DNA of 64,000 nucleotides from Tubiluchus corallicola (GCA_030141605.1 JAQGDQ010000305.1:62001-126000), one strand, 5' to 3'; numbered from the stretch's first letter, positions 51,480-62,756 are shown. Notes: generated by a model not told the origin, from the sequence alone. A program made the numbers and translations.

Positions 51480-54400
51480 ATAGCAAAACTAAAGAACTTT
51501 TGTAGTATATTGAGGTCATTCAGTGAACACAGTCATAAAATATGTAATAATTATAATTATAATGTATCTGGCTAGCCGTCGCTGCCAGCTACATAGTATA
51601 ATGTACATACACATCCTAAAGCTAAATGTAACTGAGTTCTTAACTCCAACTCCGTGCTGTATTGAATCCACAATGAAGAGTTCAGTATTGTCAACTATGC
51701 AATTATACCCATTCACTAATAATGATTCTCGTCAGTATTAAGCTGACCCAGTTTTATCCCTGCTTCTCCTGATCGATAATTATTCGGTATTGATCGGTTC
51801 TCATCATCAACAGCAGATTAACAATGTGCGATCGGCTTTTGTACAATTACGATTCTAACTTAACGCTGACGTTTACTAAGAGATGCATATGCGGAGGGAA
51901 GTGCTGACGTATGGCAATTTTCAAGCACTTTAGCACGAGAAGACGCCGGGACTGGTGGGTAAAAACGTAATTAAGAGGAAGAGAGATAGAAACGTTGCTG
52001 TCTTTCAAAGGAATTTGTGGAAAGTGCAAGAGTAAGCTAATCGTATTCCAGACAATTTTGTTATCAAAGTTCTTTGGCCGTGTTTTTACAAAATCTTTAA
52101 CAGGAACTTGTCGATAATCATGCTAATAATGATGATTATAACTGCAATGGTTTACTTACGATAGTGCTACGATGTCATTCATTGACCGAAATTTTCGAAA
52201 GGTGCGCTGCATCAAGGGGTACTGACTTTTTCGACACACCTGGAAGTCTATCCACTTCTTTTGGTTTAGTAGAGTGAGTTTTCTCCACTTTGAGGCTCTC
52301 AGAGGTTCCTTCCTAGTTCTCATCATTTTAATCGTTCCACTGTTTAAATGCTACACCCAGACTCTGTGTGAAATTCGCACACTTTTGACCGTGAGGGGAG
52401 GAGGTAGTGCTAGCCAACTCTTAATGCGATCATTATGGAAAGATATGATGGAGGTGCAAACACACTTTTCCTTTCCACTTTAATCAGTTCCTTAACTGAA
52501 TAAGTAATTCCTTTGAGGTTCCTGATTAAGACATCAGACGGGGAGAAAATTAATAATCTGAGAGTTACATGCTCGCTTATATGTAACTGTTAGATTATTA
52601 ATTTTCTCTTCGTCTATTTGACTTGTCAAACAAATCATTACAAAAAAGCTGCGCTTGAATTCTTTTGGGCAAGCTAGAATTTATATGCAAGTTATCTATA
52701 TAATAAAGGCTTTTTGAAATTCCTTTAGCATCCTATTAAGGTATTCTAAGCAATCTTTTAGGCTTGAGACTTGCGCTATTTTTTCTCTAAAGTTAACTTA
52801 TAGTGTTTATTCGTTTATTGGCTATTATCGTTTATTAAACTTATACAAGACTATAATGAATCAGTAATAACGCTCTTTTATATCCTATAAGGGAGTTATA
52901 GTAATAATATGCCGTCTTATGGGATGACTGTAGCCCCTTAATTCTTAAGAGATATTAACAATATTAAGTGCAGCCGAGTATATTGCGCTTGAACTAGCAG
53001 TCTAATATTACCATTAACTACATTTTCTCTTGATGATTGACTAAAACATGTGAGAATAATTCGCAGAAGAACTCATTTAAGTAATGCTTCCTTTATAAAA
53101 ACTGCCCTACCATCGACTGTTCGCGAATTGTGTGCAAGAACCACAGACCCTCCCCTTCCGGTAAAATATTTGTAACAAGTCTTAAAGAAGTTCTTTTTAC
53201 ACAAATCTCCTCAACCCCAAACTAGGCAAGTGGCCATTGGAGGTGAAGGAGGAAAAGATTTATTGCTGGACTTTGATAATAAACAAAAATGTTTCTAAAT
53301 CATAAATTTCAACTCTCTTGTTACGTGTAACACCAATTATACTTAGGTTGGTGTACAGGTATAGTGTGTGTATAGGTTTAATAATGATCGGCGTAAACTA
53401 AACGTACATAATACTGGTGAAGCAGCTTTAAAAAATTAATAGATCTGTTTTCTAACAACCAAAAATAACTGTTTAGAAAATTAAAGTTTTGACGTAATAG
53501 TAGTAGTATTTCGAACAACTTCAAATTACTTCAAATTTCGCATATTTTATTAAGCTCATTTTTAATCTTTAACAAATTTCTTTCTTTTTCATCGTATTTT
53601 TGCTTCGCTTGTACCAACAACATGAAGTTTTTACGGCATTGTTGCCGCAACAGTAAATAGCTACATCACAGTTAAGTCTTACACCGAAATGGTTTAATTC
53701 ACACCATCTGGAATAGTGCAGTATAAAGCTTATTCGTCGGCTCCTGTCGACACGCTTTTTAGAGTCTTATAATAACGGCTGTTTATTAAAACCAGTTTCC
53801 AAGCAATAAAACACCTAAGTAATCCACATAAATTATCAGTAAATTGCTGCAATGTAAACAGGCTACTTAATTTGTTAATTACAGAGCAAAAGATATTGAG
53901 AAGAGTAAAGAATACGCTGACACATGGAAGAAAGACGACGATGGGCTTCAGTCTGGACAACCTGCTGCCCGAATTACAGACGATAGAAACGGGGTTGGAC
54001 CTATGGGAGGATATATAACCAGGCAGGTGTCCTAAATCCCTAAGTCTATGACTGTCCTTGATGAGAATCATTATGCAGCTATCGTATCATAATGTCTCCG
54101 TTCTGTGCAAAAATTTTCAACGAAAAATAAGGTTACGTAAGGAAAAATGAACATTTGAACAAGGGAAATGAAAGATGTGCACAGACTGAACTATCAAACC
54201 GAACCTAAAGCATGCCGTGGGTATCGGTGCAGTCTGACAAAGATGGTGAGATTAATATATTGAAAGTAAGACGAACCATCTAGATGGGTCAAATTTTCTT
54301 TATCTACTTTAAATATTTTAAATGTCCTGCACCATCATGAAAAATATTAAAAATATTAAATTATTAAATATTAATAGATATTATTAAATATTTTTTAGTA

Positions 54401-54496
54401 CAAAACGCTAATGTTTTATGTAGTTTCGCACTCTTCAAGCGAAATCAAGCACACACAGCAGCAGGACATGCTCATTACGGATGGTTGTGGCAAGAC

Positions 54497-54589
<93 letters not shown>

Positions 54590-54963
54590 CTTTATTTATA
54601 GTCGGCTTTATAATCAATAGACAACATAAGCCTGCCATGAGGCTTTTACCCTGAAACCACGCGCCTGGCAGGGCAATTACCATTTTTAAAGCCTTTGGTA
54701 TGACCGGCCGCAGTATTGAATTAACAACCTTCCAGATATTCAACTCATCATTATGATGTATTATTATGGGTCAGCGACCCCTTAGTTATAAGCCCTGACA
54801 TATAGCCAACTACACGCAGTAAGACGATTTATATTACCGGTATATAAACTGGTTTTGGCTTTTTATAGTTTAGTTATTAGGTTTATTTAGGTATCATGGT
54901 GATAAAGACGATAATTCTTTATTGGCGTAATCCGTAGTAGTAGTAGTAGTAGTAGCCAGTGGC

Positions 54964-55055
<92 letters not shown>

Positions 55056-56571
55056 CAGTAGCAGTAGCAGCAGCAGCAGTAGTAGCAACAGTAGCAACAG
55101 CAGCAGTAGCAGCAGCAGCAGTAGTAGTACTAGTAGCAGCAGTATTTTCATTGTCACTAAGACCAAAAGATTACAATTACATTTACAACAAATACGTGCA
55201 AATCGCAATATTACAAACGACACAAATATTAGTTTACAAATTTTGCCCACTAAAGTTAGCACAAGAATACACAGCAATGGCAATAAAAATTTAACGTCTT
55301 AATGTCCAGATAACAATTAATTTGTTAATTCGCAAACGGTTCTTCATCTTGCACTGTGTTACAGGGGCACAGCCTTTGGTCGTGTGGTACAGCTGACATA
55401 ACGGGTATAGTCGATATAGTGGGTATAGTCGATATAGTAGGATACTTGATGTACATAAAAATACACGTTTGGATAGCCTAATAAAACAAATGATCTTTTA
55501 TTTTGTCTAGGATAACGAACGATGCCCGGGAAGATGAAATGGAAGAAAATATTGGACAGGTAGCAGACATGCTGGGTAACCTCCGCAACATGGCAATCGA
55601 TATGGGCAACGAAGTGAGCTCGCAAAACAGACAACTTGATCGAATCAACCAGAAGGTAAAACCAGTCTTTGTATTTAACCTTCAACTGGGCCACATTCAG
55701 ACATACAATGGTTAAGTCTCTAGGAGTTCTACAGTTAGTCCCCTGATAGACCTTTTGTCCTATTGAGCTTCTATAGGCTTCGTATTTTCTAAAAGCGGTT
55801 TGTACTTAAGTGAAGGAAAAAGTTTCAGGTCCAATGCGTCGAAGTAGCTGTAGGCTGAGTGACGTTTAAATTACGGTTGACAGCTCAGGTAAATTAGCAT
55901 AAAAACATCTTATAACCTTATCCAAAAACTGTGGATTTGAGGAAGTAATTGCAAACTGAGGAATCCATTCACTAACGGAACACACAGATGTATGAGGCCG
56001 GGCTGTCAAGCCCTGGACTGACTAGCGTTCTAATCATTTGAAGACTTGAGCTTAAATCAATGAAATAATGTGGCATAAAGTGGCATTACTGCCTCATTTG
56101 TTACTAATAATCCAAATGTGATGTAGTCAATTAGTGCAACCAGATGTACATTTAATCCTTCAAGTCTGGACGACCAAGAGATTCTAAATCACTATTCAAT
56201 AACGATATAATTAATAGCGATACGAAGCATTTTTTGGCGTAGTTAGTTACTTAAAAAGTATTTTGCGAATTCAGTCATTGGTGCTATAATGATGTTATAA
56301 GCCCAAGCTCACAATTGTTTCGATCTTTAAACAAAACAAAGAGAAGAAATAGGCAAAAGTGTGAAAACACTGAAATTATTTTGGCATTAAGACTGAACTT
56401 TAAATTGAATATATACAGTAAACAACCAGAATTTCTTGAGAGTAATTCACTAATCAACAATCAATATTACTAATTTTTTAATGATTTATTGATTATTTAC
56501 AGGGTAAACTGGTTGATACTAGAATCTCGATGGCTAATCAACGTGCAACGCAATTACTGGCAAAGGATTAA
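15150..56571 (+). CDS. SNAP25: SNAP-25 gene, seven coding exons (complete CDS)
   Basis: SNAP-25 is the Qbc-SNARE that pairs with syntaxin and synaptobrevin to drive vesicle fusion at the plasma membrane. Joining 15150-15227, 43503-43544, 49001-49049, 49990-50107, 53885-54022, 55511-55655 and 56503-56571 gives 639 nt, encoding 212 residues plus TAA, close to the usual 206-212. Seen in the translation: the first SNARE helix (about residues 12-85) with layer-0 Gln55 in DEQGE; a Cys cluster C86, C87, C92, C94 ([11 protein letters not shown]) for palmitoylation; a linker; and the second SNARE helix (about 143-207) with Gln180 in [10 protein letters not shown]. Exon borders and phases (0,0,1,2,2,0) match each other throughout and agree with the exon layout I recall for vertebrate SNAP25. 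I found no duplicated copy of the palmitoylation exon (vertebrate exon 5a/5b). Introns are about 28.3, 5.5, 0.94, 3.8, 1.5 and 0.85 kb. The assignment is very secure. Confidence 0.97.
15340..15560. repeat. CT-rich tract in intron 1
   Basis: Imperfect CTTT/CTCT pyrimidine repeats. The Leu/Ser-rich ORF over it is an artefact. Confidence 0.8.
16835..17080 (+). repeat. 0.3-kb interspersed repeat, copy 1
   Basis: Shares CTCTTTAAAATATTGA, ACACAAACACAATTTC, CTTCGCTGTTACATGCATTT and CGCCATTCGCTAGTTAGA with copies at 32.26-32.57 kb (inverted) and 50.91-51.20 kb. Non-coding; the family is unknown. Confidence 0.75.
20181..20361. repeat. Short tandem repeats running into two palindromes
   Basis: GCGGTGTCAACGCGGGGGT repeats with a 34-35 bp step at 20181, 20215 and (diverged) 20250. 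Then come two inverted repeats: AATGCAGTAGTT/AACTACTGCATT (20258-20269, 20278-20289) and a perfect 28-bp pair at 20293-20320 and 20334-20361 with a 13-nt loop. The loop itself, with TTGGTATGCG, reuses the tandem unit. Confidence 0.85.
20780..21960. mobile_element. Foldback element with arms of repeated GGTCAAAGGACCACC words
   Basis: The left arm (about 20880-21060) is a string of degenerate 15-20 bp words such as GGTCAAAGGACCACC and CACGGACAAGGTACCACC. The right arm (about 21690-21890) carries the inverted words (GGTGGTCCTT, GGTGGTTCCTTGTCCGTC, CTTTGACCGTCCTTTGACCG). GTGTCCAAAT words flank both ends. The 0.6-kb centre is AT-rich, with a 25-bp direct repeat TTCATTTGTT and no transposase. Confidence 0.65.
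22880..23016. repeat. (GA)n microsatellite
   Basis: Imperfect, then pure GA repeats; the Arg/Glu and Leu/Ser ORFs on the two strands are artefacts. Confidence 0.95.
23740..23940. repeat. Degenerate CTTCTG-TTTGAA repeats
   Basis: Loose repetition of GCTTCTGTGTTTGAAACTC/CTCTTGCTT-type words with a step of roughly 40-50 bp. Non-coding. Confidence 0.35.
24679..24795. repeat. CT-rich microsatellite
   Basis: Imperfect CTCT/CTTT tract. Confidence 0.85.
25700..25930 (+). repeat. Composite SINE: 5S-like head plus tRNA-like box (copy B)
   Basis: GACTAAAGTTAAGCAACGGC GAGCCTGG matches the 5S rRNA A-box region closely. About 120 bp downstream come GTGGCTAAGACC and TTAGGTTCCGATCTCG, which resemble tRNA A and B boxes. 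The same two parts in the same order occur at 34.11-34.32 kb. Here the element runs into an AGTA/AGTG tetranucleotide tail. Confidence 0.5.
25935..26155. repeat. (AGTG)n tetranucleotide array
   Basis: About 140 bp of perfect AGTG units framed by AAGT/AAGC variants, directly after copy B of the composite SINE. LTHS-repeat ORFs on the minus strand are artefacts. Confidence 0.95.
27203..27385 (+). CDS. Possible alternative first exon (unrecognised protein)
   Basis: An ATG with A at -3 opens 61 codons that look coding: a Ser/Pro/Glu-rich segment with a basic block [12 protein letters not shown] and then [15 protein letters not shown]. At 27386 a GT (TCG|GTAGGC) could be a donor in phase 0; without splicing the frame stops at TAG 27398-27400. 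It lies on the same strand inside SNAP25 intron 1, and phase 0 matches SNAP25 exon 2 (SLESTRR). It could be an alternative N-terminus for SNAP-25, the first exon of a nested gene, or a 65-residue ORF by chance. I do not recognise the sequence. GC content is higher than in the surroundings. Confidence 0.35.
27539..27685. repeat. 30-bp tandem repeat, five copies
   Basis: Units beginning TTTCGCTCATCTTTGA at 27539, 27569, 27599, 27629 and 27660. Located just downstream of the possible alternative exon. Confidence 0.9.
30240..31300 (-). pseudogene. Possible decayed protein-coding relic
   Basis: The minus strand has several short open stretches separated by frame changes and stops. The clearest (complement 30985-31182) begins [12 protein letters not shown] and ends [13 protein letters not shown], Cys pairs suggestive of a zinc-binding fold; others read [18 protein letters not shown] and [15 protein letters not shown]. 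No family is recognised and no splice structure is seen. A long-dead transposon ORF is possible, as is coincidence in T-rich DNA. Confidence 0.2.
32262..32570 (-). repeat. 0.3-kb interspersed repeat, copy 2
   Basis: Inverted copy of the family at 16.84 and 50.91 kb; the minus strand reads AATCTACTCTTTAACACATT, CTTCGCTGTTACATG, AGGTGCTGTACTTCTC and GTGAGCACAGCGGTAAATTT in the same order. Confidence 0.8.
34105..34325 (+). repeat. Composite SINE: 5S-like head plus tRNA-like box (copy C)
   Basis: ACATTAAGCAATGCTGCGCC TAGTCAGTGAACGGGTG follows the 5S rRNA order, including the GGTCAGTA-GGGTG part. About 100 bp later come AATGTGGCTAAGACGATT and GAGCTAGGTTCCGATCC. It shares architecture with copy B. 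Confidence 0.5.
34897..35014. mobile_element. Near-palindromic 0.12-kb MITE
   Basis: The left arm GAAACGCCAAAGTGG AATTTAATGC and the inverted right arm GGAACGCTAAAGAAA AATTTAATGC continue as matching AT-rich inverted repeats almost to the centre. TA lies at both borders, as in Tc1/mariner-derived MITEs. Confidence 0.65.
35878..36030 (-). other. Short Ser/Pro-rich open frame, unrecognised
   Basis: The minus strand is open from about 36020 to a stop near 35880, with segments [17 protein letters not shown] and [17 protein letters not shown]. Composition and GC rise suggest coding, but there is no clear exon structure or homologue known to me. Confidence 0.2.
37927..38070. repeat. (GA)n microsatellite
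   Basis: About 140 bp of GA repeats with a few interruptions in the first third. Confidence 0.95.
38570..38770. repeat. Unidentified GC-richer repeat with recurring words
   Basis: AGCGCCTGGAAG, GGAGCCTGGAAGCCAAAAGC and GCATCCAGCGTCGG recur in direct and inverted forms (also ACGCTAGACGCTGG at about 38909). It may be part of another foldback-type element. Confidence 0.3.
39126..39224. repeat. 49-bp tandem duplication
   Basis: AAACGTCTGCATTTCAAA at 39126 recurs at 39175; the two 49-bp units differ by about one base, so the event is recent. Confidence 0.9.
39650..39735. repeat. Trinucleotide tract (GCT, GAT, GGT)
   Basis: Imperfect GCTGCT, GATGAT and GGTGGT runs follow one another. Confidence 0.8.
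40868..41247. mobile_element. MITE with long imperfect inverted arms
   Basis: The left TCGTTCA...CCTCCAAGTTAATTTG, AGGCACTTGTGCAAG and GTGTAGCCCAGTTTC recur inverted at the right end (CAGGGTCGTTCAGAA, CTCCTAAATTAACTTC, AAGGCATTTGTAAAAG, CATGTAGCCCAGTTTC). Both borders carry TA. There is no ORF; total about 380 bp. Confidence 0.65.
43503..43544 (+). CDS. SNAP25: SNAP25 coding exon 2
   Basis: This is a 42-nt exon between a CTTTTTCAG acceptor and a GTAAGT donor, phase 0 on both sides. It encodes [14 protein letters not shown], the most recognisable part of the first SNARE helix, with the invariant SLESTRRML core. The preceding intron is about 28 kb and holds many transposon remnants. Confidence 0.96.
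46438..46735 (+). mobile_element. LINE 3' end (ORF2 C-terminus and 3'UTR)
   Basis: The frame reads [20 protein letters not shown] followed by [11 protein letters not shown], the C-terminal tail of CR1/L2-like LINE polyproteins, ending at a stop near 46595. The following CCCAAAGAGCATTTTTATAT...ATTATTATATATTATTATT resembles the 3'UTR and ATT-type tail of such elements. Heavily 5'-truncated. Confidence 0.7.
47085..47660 (-). mobile_element. Degenerate LINE reverse-transcriptase fragment
   Basis: The minus strand gives [20 protein letters not shown] (the DASKAFDRV motif of the RT palm), then RWHGVI and SGVLS (GVKQGGVLSP region), and after frame breaks [10 protein letters not shown] and [20 protein letters not shown], a typical region of jockey-superfamily RTs. 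The catalytic YADD box is lost in the deleted part. The copy is dead and lies opposite in orientation to the 46.4-kb LINE piece. Confidence 0.75.
48590..48800. repeat. CTTTC/CTTTT pyrimidine tract
   Basis: Imperfect CCTTT and TTTTC pentamer repeats over about 200 bp. Confidence 0.9.
49001..49049 (+). CDS. SNAP25: SNAP25 coding exon 3
   Basis: This is a 49-nt exon after acceptor CTGCTCACAG, with donor GTAAAA. It encodes [16 protein letters not shown] plus the first base of a Glu codon completed by the next exon (phase 1). It carries Gln55, the layer-0 glutamine of the first SNARE motif (Gln53 in the human protein). Confidence 0.96.
49320..49810. repeat. 54-bp minisatellite in intron 3
   Basis: Units of the form CTTGACGCAACTGCAGCAGA...CACCTGCAGTAAATTGTTAA repeat with 54-bp spacing (starts at 49381, 49435, 49489) and continue, more diverged, to about 49800. 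All frames contain stops. It occupies half of the 940-bp intron between exons 3 and 4. Confidence 0.85.
49990..50107 (+). CDS. SNAP25: SNAP25 coding exon 4 (palmitoylation exon)
   Basis: This is a 118-nt exon after acceptor TTTTTTTCTCCAG, with donor GTACGT. It completes a Glu codon, then encodes the end of helix 1 ([16 protein letters not shown] and onward) and the Cys-rich linker start [12 protein letters not shown], and leaves two bases (AA) for a Lys codon. Four cysteines within nine residues are the expected substrate of DHHC palmitoyltransferases, which anchor SNAP-25 to the membrane. There is only one version of this exon in the window. Confidence 0.96.
50910..51200 (+). repeat. 0.3-kb interspersed repeat, copy 3
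   Basis: Begins near AAACTGTAGGTCAAAACAAT CTACTCTTTAAAATATTGA and ends near GCGTGAGCACAACGGTAAAT. Collinear with the copies at 16.84 kb and (inverted) 32.26 kb. Confidence 0.8.
51392..51478. repeat. (GA)n microsatellite
   Basis: GA repeats in intron 4. Confidence 0.95.
52536..52615. other. 80-nt hairpin with 35-bp stem
   Basis: Arms 52536-52570 and 52581-52615 are inverted copies around a 10-nt loop (GCTCGCTTAT). Of four DNA mismatches, three become G-U pairs if the + strand is transcribed, leaving one G-G mismatch. It could be a microRNA-like precursor or a small foldback/MITE remnant. Confidence 0.6.
53885..54022 (+). CDS. SNAP25: SNAP25 coding exon 5 (linker), apparent GC splice donor
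   Basis: This is a 138-nt exon after acceptor GTTAATTACAG. It encodes the inter-helix linker, including KKDDDG and the Gly-rich GPMGGYIT just before the second SNARE helix. Frame and conservation require the exon to end with the first two bases of an Arg codon (AG), so that AG joined to the G of exon 6 reads ITRITNDAR. The intron then begins GCAGGT. The nearby GT at 54027 would be phase 0 and would put exon 6 out of frame. See the finding on the GC-AG intron. Confidence 0.93.
54498..54740 (-). mobile_element. Retroelement 3' end with (ATT)n tail
   Basis: A pure (AAT)n run at 54498-54589 is followed by CTTTATTTATAG and a GC-richer unique block to about 54740. On the minus strand this reads as a unique body, then ATAAATAAAG, then ATT repeats, a common 3' end of SINEs and LINEs in invertebrates. 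The body was not assigned to a family. Confidence 0.45.
54934..55144. repeat. (AGT)n array with AGC interruptions
   Basis: About 120 bp of AGT repeats and then mixed AGT/AGC/AAC triplets. Poly-Val and poly-Leu ORFs are artefacts. Confidence 0.95.
55511..55655 (+). CDS. SNAP25: SNAP25 coding exon 6 (second SNARE helix)
   Basis: This is a 145-nt exon after acceptor TTTTATTTTGTCTAG, with donor GTAAAA. It completes the split Arg codon and encodes 48 residues of the Qc SNARE motif, beginning [13 protein letters not shown] and including [11 protein letters not shown] and [11 protein letters not shown]. The layer-0 glutamine is residue 180 of the assembled protein. It ends in phase 0. Confidence 0.97.
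56503..56571 (+). CDS. SNAP25: SNAP25 terminal coding exon 7
   Basis: After acceptor TTGATTATTTACAG the exon encodes the C-terminal end of the second SNARE helix, [17 protein letters not shown], and stops at TAA 56569-56571. ANQRA(T/H) close to the C-terminus is typical of SNAP-25. The 3'UTR follows directly. Confidence 0.95.
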   Translation, partial: GKLVDTRISMANQRATQLLAKD

Positions 56572-58815
56572 ACGCTTCACTACTCTCCACATGAACTCCA
56601 CAATTTCACTTCACCATTTTGGTTAGAAAAAATGCATTCGGGGTTAAACAAAGGTTAACACAACAAATCTGTCACACATGTTAATTGCAGTACAAACTGT
56701 AATCCCAGACAACAGTTATACAGCATGTAAATAAAAATTACAGGAACACAAATGTAAATATTGAATTATAAATTCTTATTATAAATTACTTAGTCTTGTT
56801 AATACAATTAGTATAGCAAAATAATTTAAGGATTTTATCATAATTGTCTTGTTGAATTGTAAGTTAATTTAGGGCACACTATCATTCACTCCAAATGTTG
56901 CTTGCTACACAAAAGGAAAATAATTATTACACGAAGGCGGGGATTAGATAATAATAATATACCTTCAAACATTTGTATTTTATGTTGGCATTAAAACAGT
57001 CGCTATTAGTCTTGAAGAGTGAGAATTTTTAAGTAAATTCTATTCACACTAAAATGTTTCACTCGGGTTTTATTTATAAACGCTACAGAGGTTTACGTAA
57101 ACGTTCTGTATGGTGAGCTGTTTTCCTCAAGCCTTTTTCGCAGTTAAGTGACTTATTCAAAGATTCTTTACCAGAGCTAAATTTACACTAGGGCTATCGT
57201 TTCAAATTATTTTTCTGTCACCCGGATATTCGTATGGCTTTGCTAAATAAGTTTAGGTTTATGGAAAGTCAAACATTTATGATAGTGTTCTGAAAACAGA
57301 CTGATAAGATGAGCAAAACAAACATCTTTGTAAACAAACTGAGTTTAGTTTCCGCGCGTGACTGTGAGATGATGATATCATAGTTTATTTAATTATAAAA
57401 AATTCTGATAATTGCAGACAGCTGTGTAATCATTTTCGAGTGCGAATAGGCGACATTCGTGAAGAAGTTTTAATTTGAAAGTAAGGGTAATTTGACATCT
57501 ATTACTGCCTTCAAATGCCAGAATTGTTTTACTGTTTACTCATTTTGGAAAACTGTTGAATAGAAAAAAGTCTGAAGTTGAAGCTGAAAAATTTAATAAA
57601 CAATTAATTGTTACTAAGCCAGGTTAAGCAGTTGACTTTACACTTGTACACAAAAGAATCAATATTTCATGGTTTCAGATGTGTACAAGTCAATTATATG
57701 AGAAGAATCCTGCTCATCCTAACAGGATATTGTAATTTCGAGAACAAATTTTAATATTGTTATTATATGTGAATTGTTATAATTTTTTGCAAATTTGGAC
57801 TGTGATTGGCTGTTAGTGTGTTGCACAACTGATGGAACAGCTGTAGTGCTGACACCAGCATTGTCGCATGTGTAAGTTGTGCTTGTTGTGTGATCTACTC
57901 TTTAGTTTTTGCTTATATATATATATATATATCGAAGGGTGAAAATTGTTATTTAATTTTAATTTGTCATTCGATACTGGGTAATTGTGACAAAAGATGT
58001 GATACTACTTGCATTATATTCTTTTTTATTACTCTTGCTCTTATTGATATGAATTAATATATCCTTTTTTGACAGGTTTGCCTCCTTTAACAGTAGGCTT
58101 ATTGCAAGTTAATTTACCTTGCAAACAGTTTCATTAACTGAAGGGAAATGTTAATGTATGATTTTAATTTAGAAATTGCACTTTCCATAAATGAAAATAC
58201 TTCATGTGCAATTATGGCATGAACCCCCCCTTGAGGTTCCAAAACCCTATTTTTGAGTGTCAGTTATTGGGTGGCAACAATAATGCAAAATTTGGTGATT
58301 ACTTTTATGCCAGTTCACCTTGTGTGCGCTCACTCTGCAAATTCTGCACAATGAATTTTAGAATAACTAATAATTGATTCACATATCAAATTTAGTGAGA
58401 AAAAATATAAAATTTGTGATTTGAACGCAAGTTGTCTTAGTTCACACCAGATCTTTATACAGTGAGAATAGTGGACTAAGTGCCCTTTGCAGAATGTGAA
58501 CTACTGACTGGCTCCACTGTAATAACAACACCGAATTAGCTGAACAGTCATCTCAGAACTGGCCAAGTAGATCTCATGAAGCATAAATTGGGTTGTTAAA
58601 ATTCTGAAGAATGACCATTGACCAAGGACTTTTATCGTTTATAATATACTAAAGATAGCTTTAGCTCATCTAGAATGCCGCTACTTGTAATTGCTTATTG
58701 CACGTATGCTTTGACAAACTCTTTAAATATTTATGCCTTTAAATTTTAATCTCTTTCAAATAAACTACTTACATTACTCATTATCAATAAAGCTTGCCTG
58801 TTGTTTTGTCCTTTG
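56572..58815 (+). other. Probable SNAP25 3'UTR
   Basis: AT-rich sequence without coding potential follows the SNAP25 stop. An early AATAAA lies at 56730-56735. Two more lie at 58759-58764 and 58786-58791, the last followed at once by a T/GT-rich stretch (TTGTTTTGTCCTTTGTTTG), which looks like a downstream cleavage element. Long 3'UTRs are common for this gene, so use of the distal site is plausible but unproven. The UTR also contains a short (TA)n run at 57913-57932. Confidence 0.5.
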
Positions 58816-58820
58816 TTTGT
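58786..58820 (+). terminator. Candidate distal poly(A) signal of SNAP25
   Basis: A canonical AATAAA at 58786-58791 is followed within 10-30 nt by a GT/T-rich stretch. It lies about 80 nt from a reverse-strand AATAAA (58869-58874 read on -), which could serve the converging LRRC57 gene. Confidence 0.45.
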
Positions 58821-58869
58821 TGCAAACATCAATCTAAAACAGATTTTGCCACAACATAAACAAGTACAT

Positions 58870-59673
58870 TTATTACGAACTGTAATAATAATACTGCGAA
58901 TACACAACCCTACTGCGTCAATAGATTTAACTGTTTTCTCAAACGACAAAGACTGCAACGTTGCACCCAATTTGACACAAGCTTAAGAATGGTTTCTGAT
59001 GATTTACATGTAAATATAAAACAGATGCAAATCTTTAGCAGTTTAAGTACTGAGAATCCGTTCAATAACTGCTCTGCCAACTGTTTTAGTTTTTGATACA
59101 AAAAACAAAACTTTTTCAAAAAAAATATATCCCTACACCCACTTCACTTTGAACAGCTACAATTTACTGCTTATAGAAACATCTACTAATAACGACTCGT
59201 ACGAAGCAGTTAAGCAGCCAAACAAACACATAACTTAAGCTCTATACATAGTTAACTAATTTTAACATGATTCAACATACACATGAACATACAAATATAA
59301 AACTAAATTTTGCGATGAGCAATGCAAAGCAAGTCCACGACTTTACTGCAAAATTCTAAATAAATTAAACTTATTGATTATAATAATACTGAATAACAAA
59401 AAAGTAACAAGAACTATTTATATATAATAAAATAAAAACACAGATTTGCAAATGTATTACACAGAGTCACAACATCATGGTTTATCTATACACAAGGAAG
59501 CCTGGCCGCTAAGATTATGTCTTTGTTTCTACACTCGCATTTCAGATGAATTTATAATAATGTAGATATTTGACACGGTACATTTGCACATAGAGTACAC
59601 GATGACAGTGACTGATGACGTATATGTACAGATAAGTTTCTGGGATTTATCGTCAAATGCCTGCTGATGAGAA
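58870..59673 (-). other. Probable LRRC57 3'UTR
   Basis: Lies downstream of the LRRC57 stop on the minus strand. No canonical AATAAA is seen close to the stop; the first I find is at 58869-58874, so the UTR may be about 800 nt, unless a variant signal is used. Confidence 0.35.

Positions 59674-62756
<3,083 letters not shown>

Larger units (their letters stand above)
50108..53884 (+). other. SNAP25 intron 4 (3.8 kb)
   Basis: GTACGT to TTACAG. Contains the third copy of the 0.3-kb repeat, a GA tract and the 52.5-kb hairpin. No duplicate of exon 4 or exon 5 is visible. Confidence 0.9.
54023..55510 (+). other. SNAP25 intron 5 (1.5 kb, GC donor)
   Basis: Starts GCAGGT and ends TTTTGTCTAG. It contains a retroelement end with (AAT)n and an (AGT)n array. 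Confidence 0.8.

Noticed and set aside
53040-53230. Possible LINE C-terminal tail ([14 protein letters not shown])
   Set aside because: Lacks the conserved LWN.LP and F...L pattern in one frame.
54027-54028. GT at 54027 as the exon 5 donor
   Set aside because: It would end exon 5 in phase 0, whereas exon 6 needs two bases carried over; it would destroy the conserved second SNARE helix.
54894-55294. Poly-Leu and poly-Val ORFs
   Set aside because: Produced by the (AGT)n array in stop-free frames.
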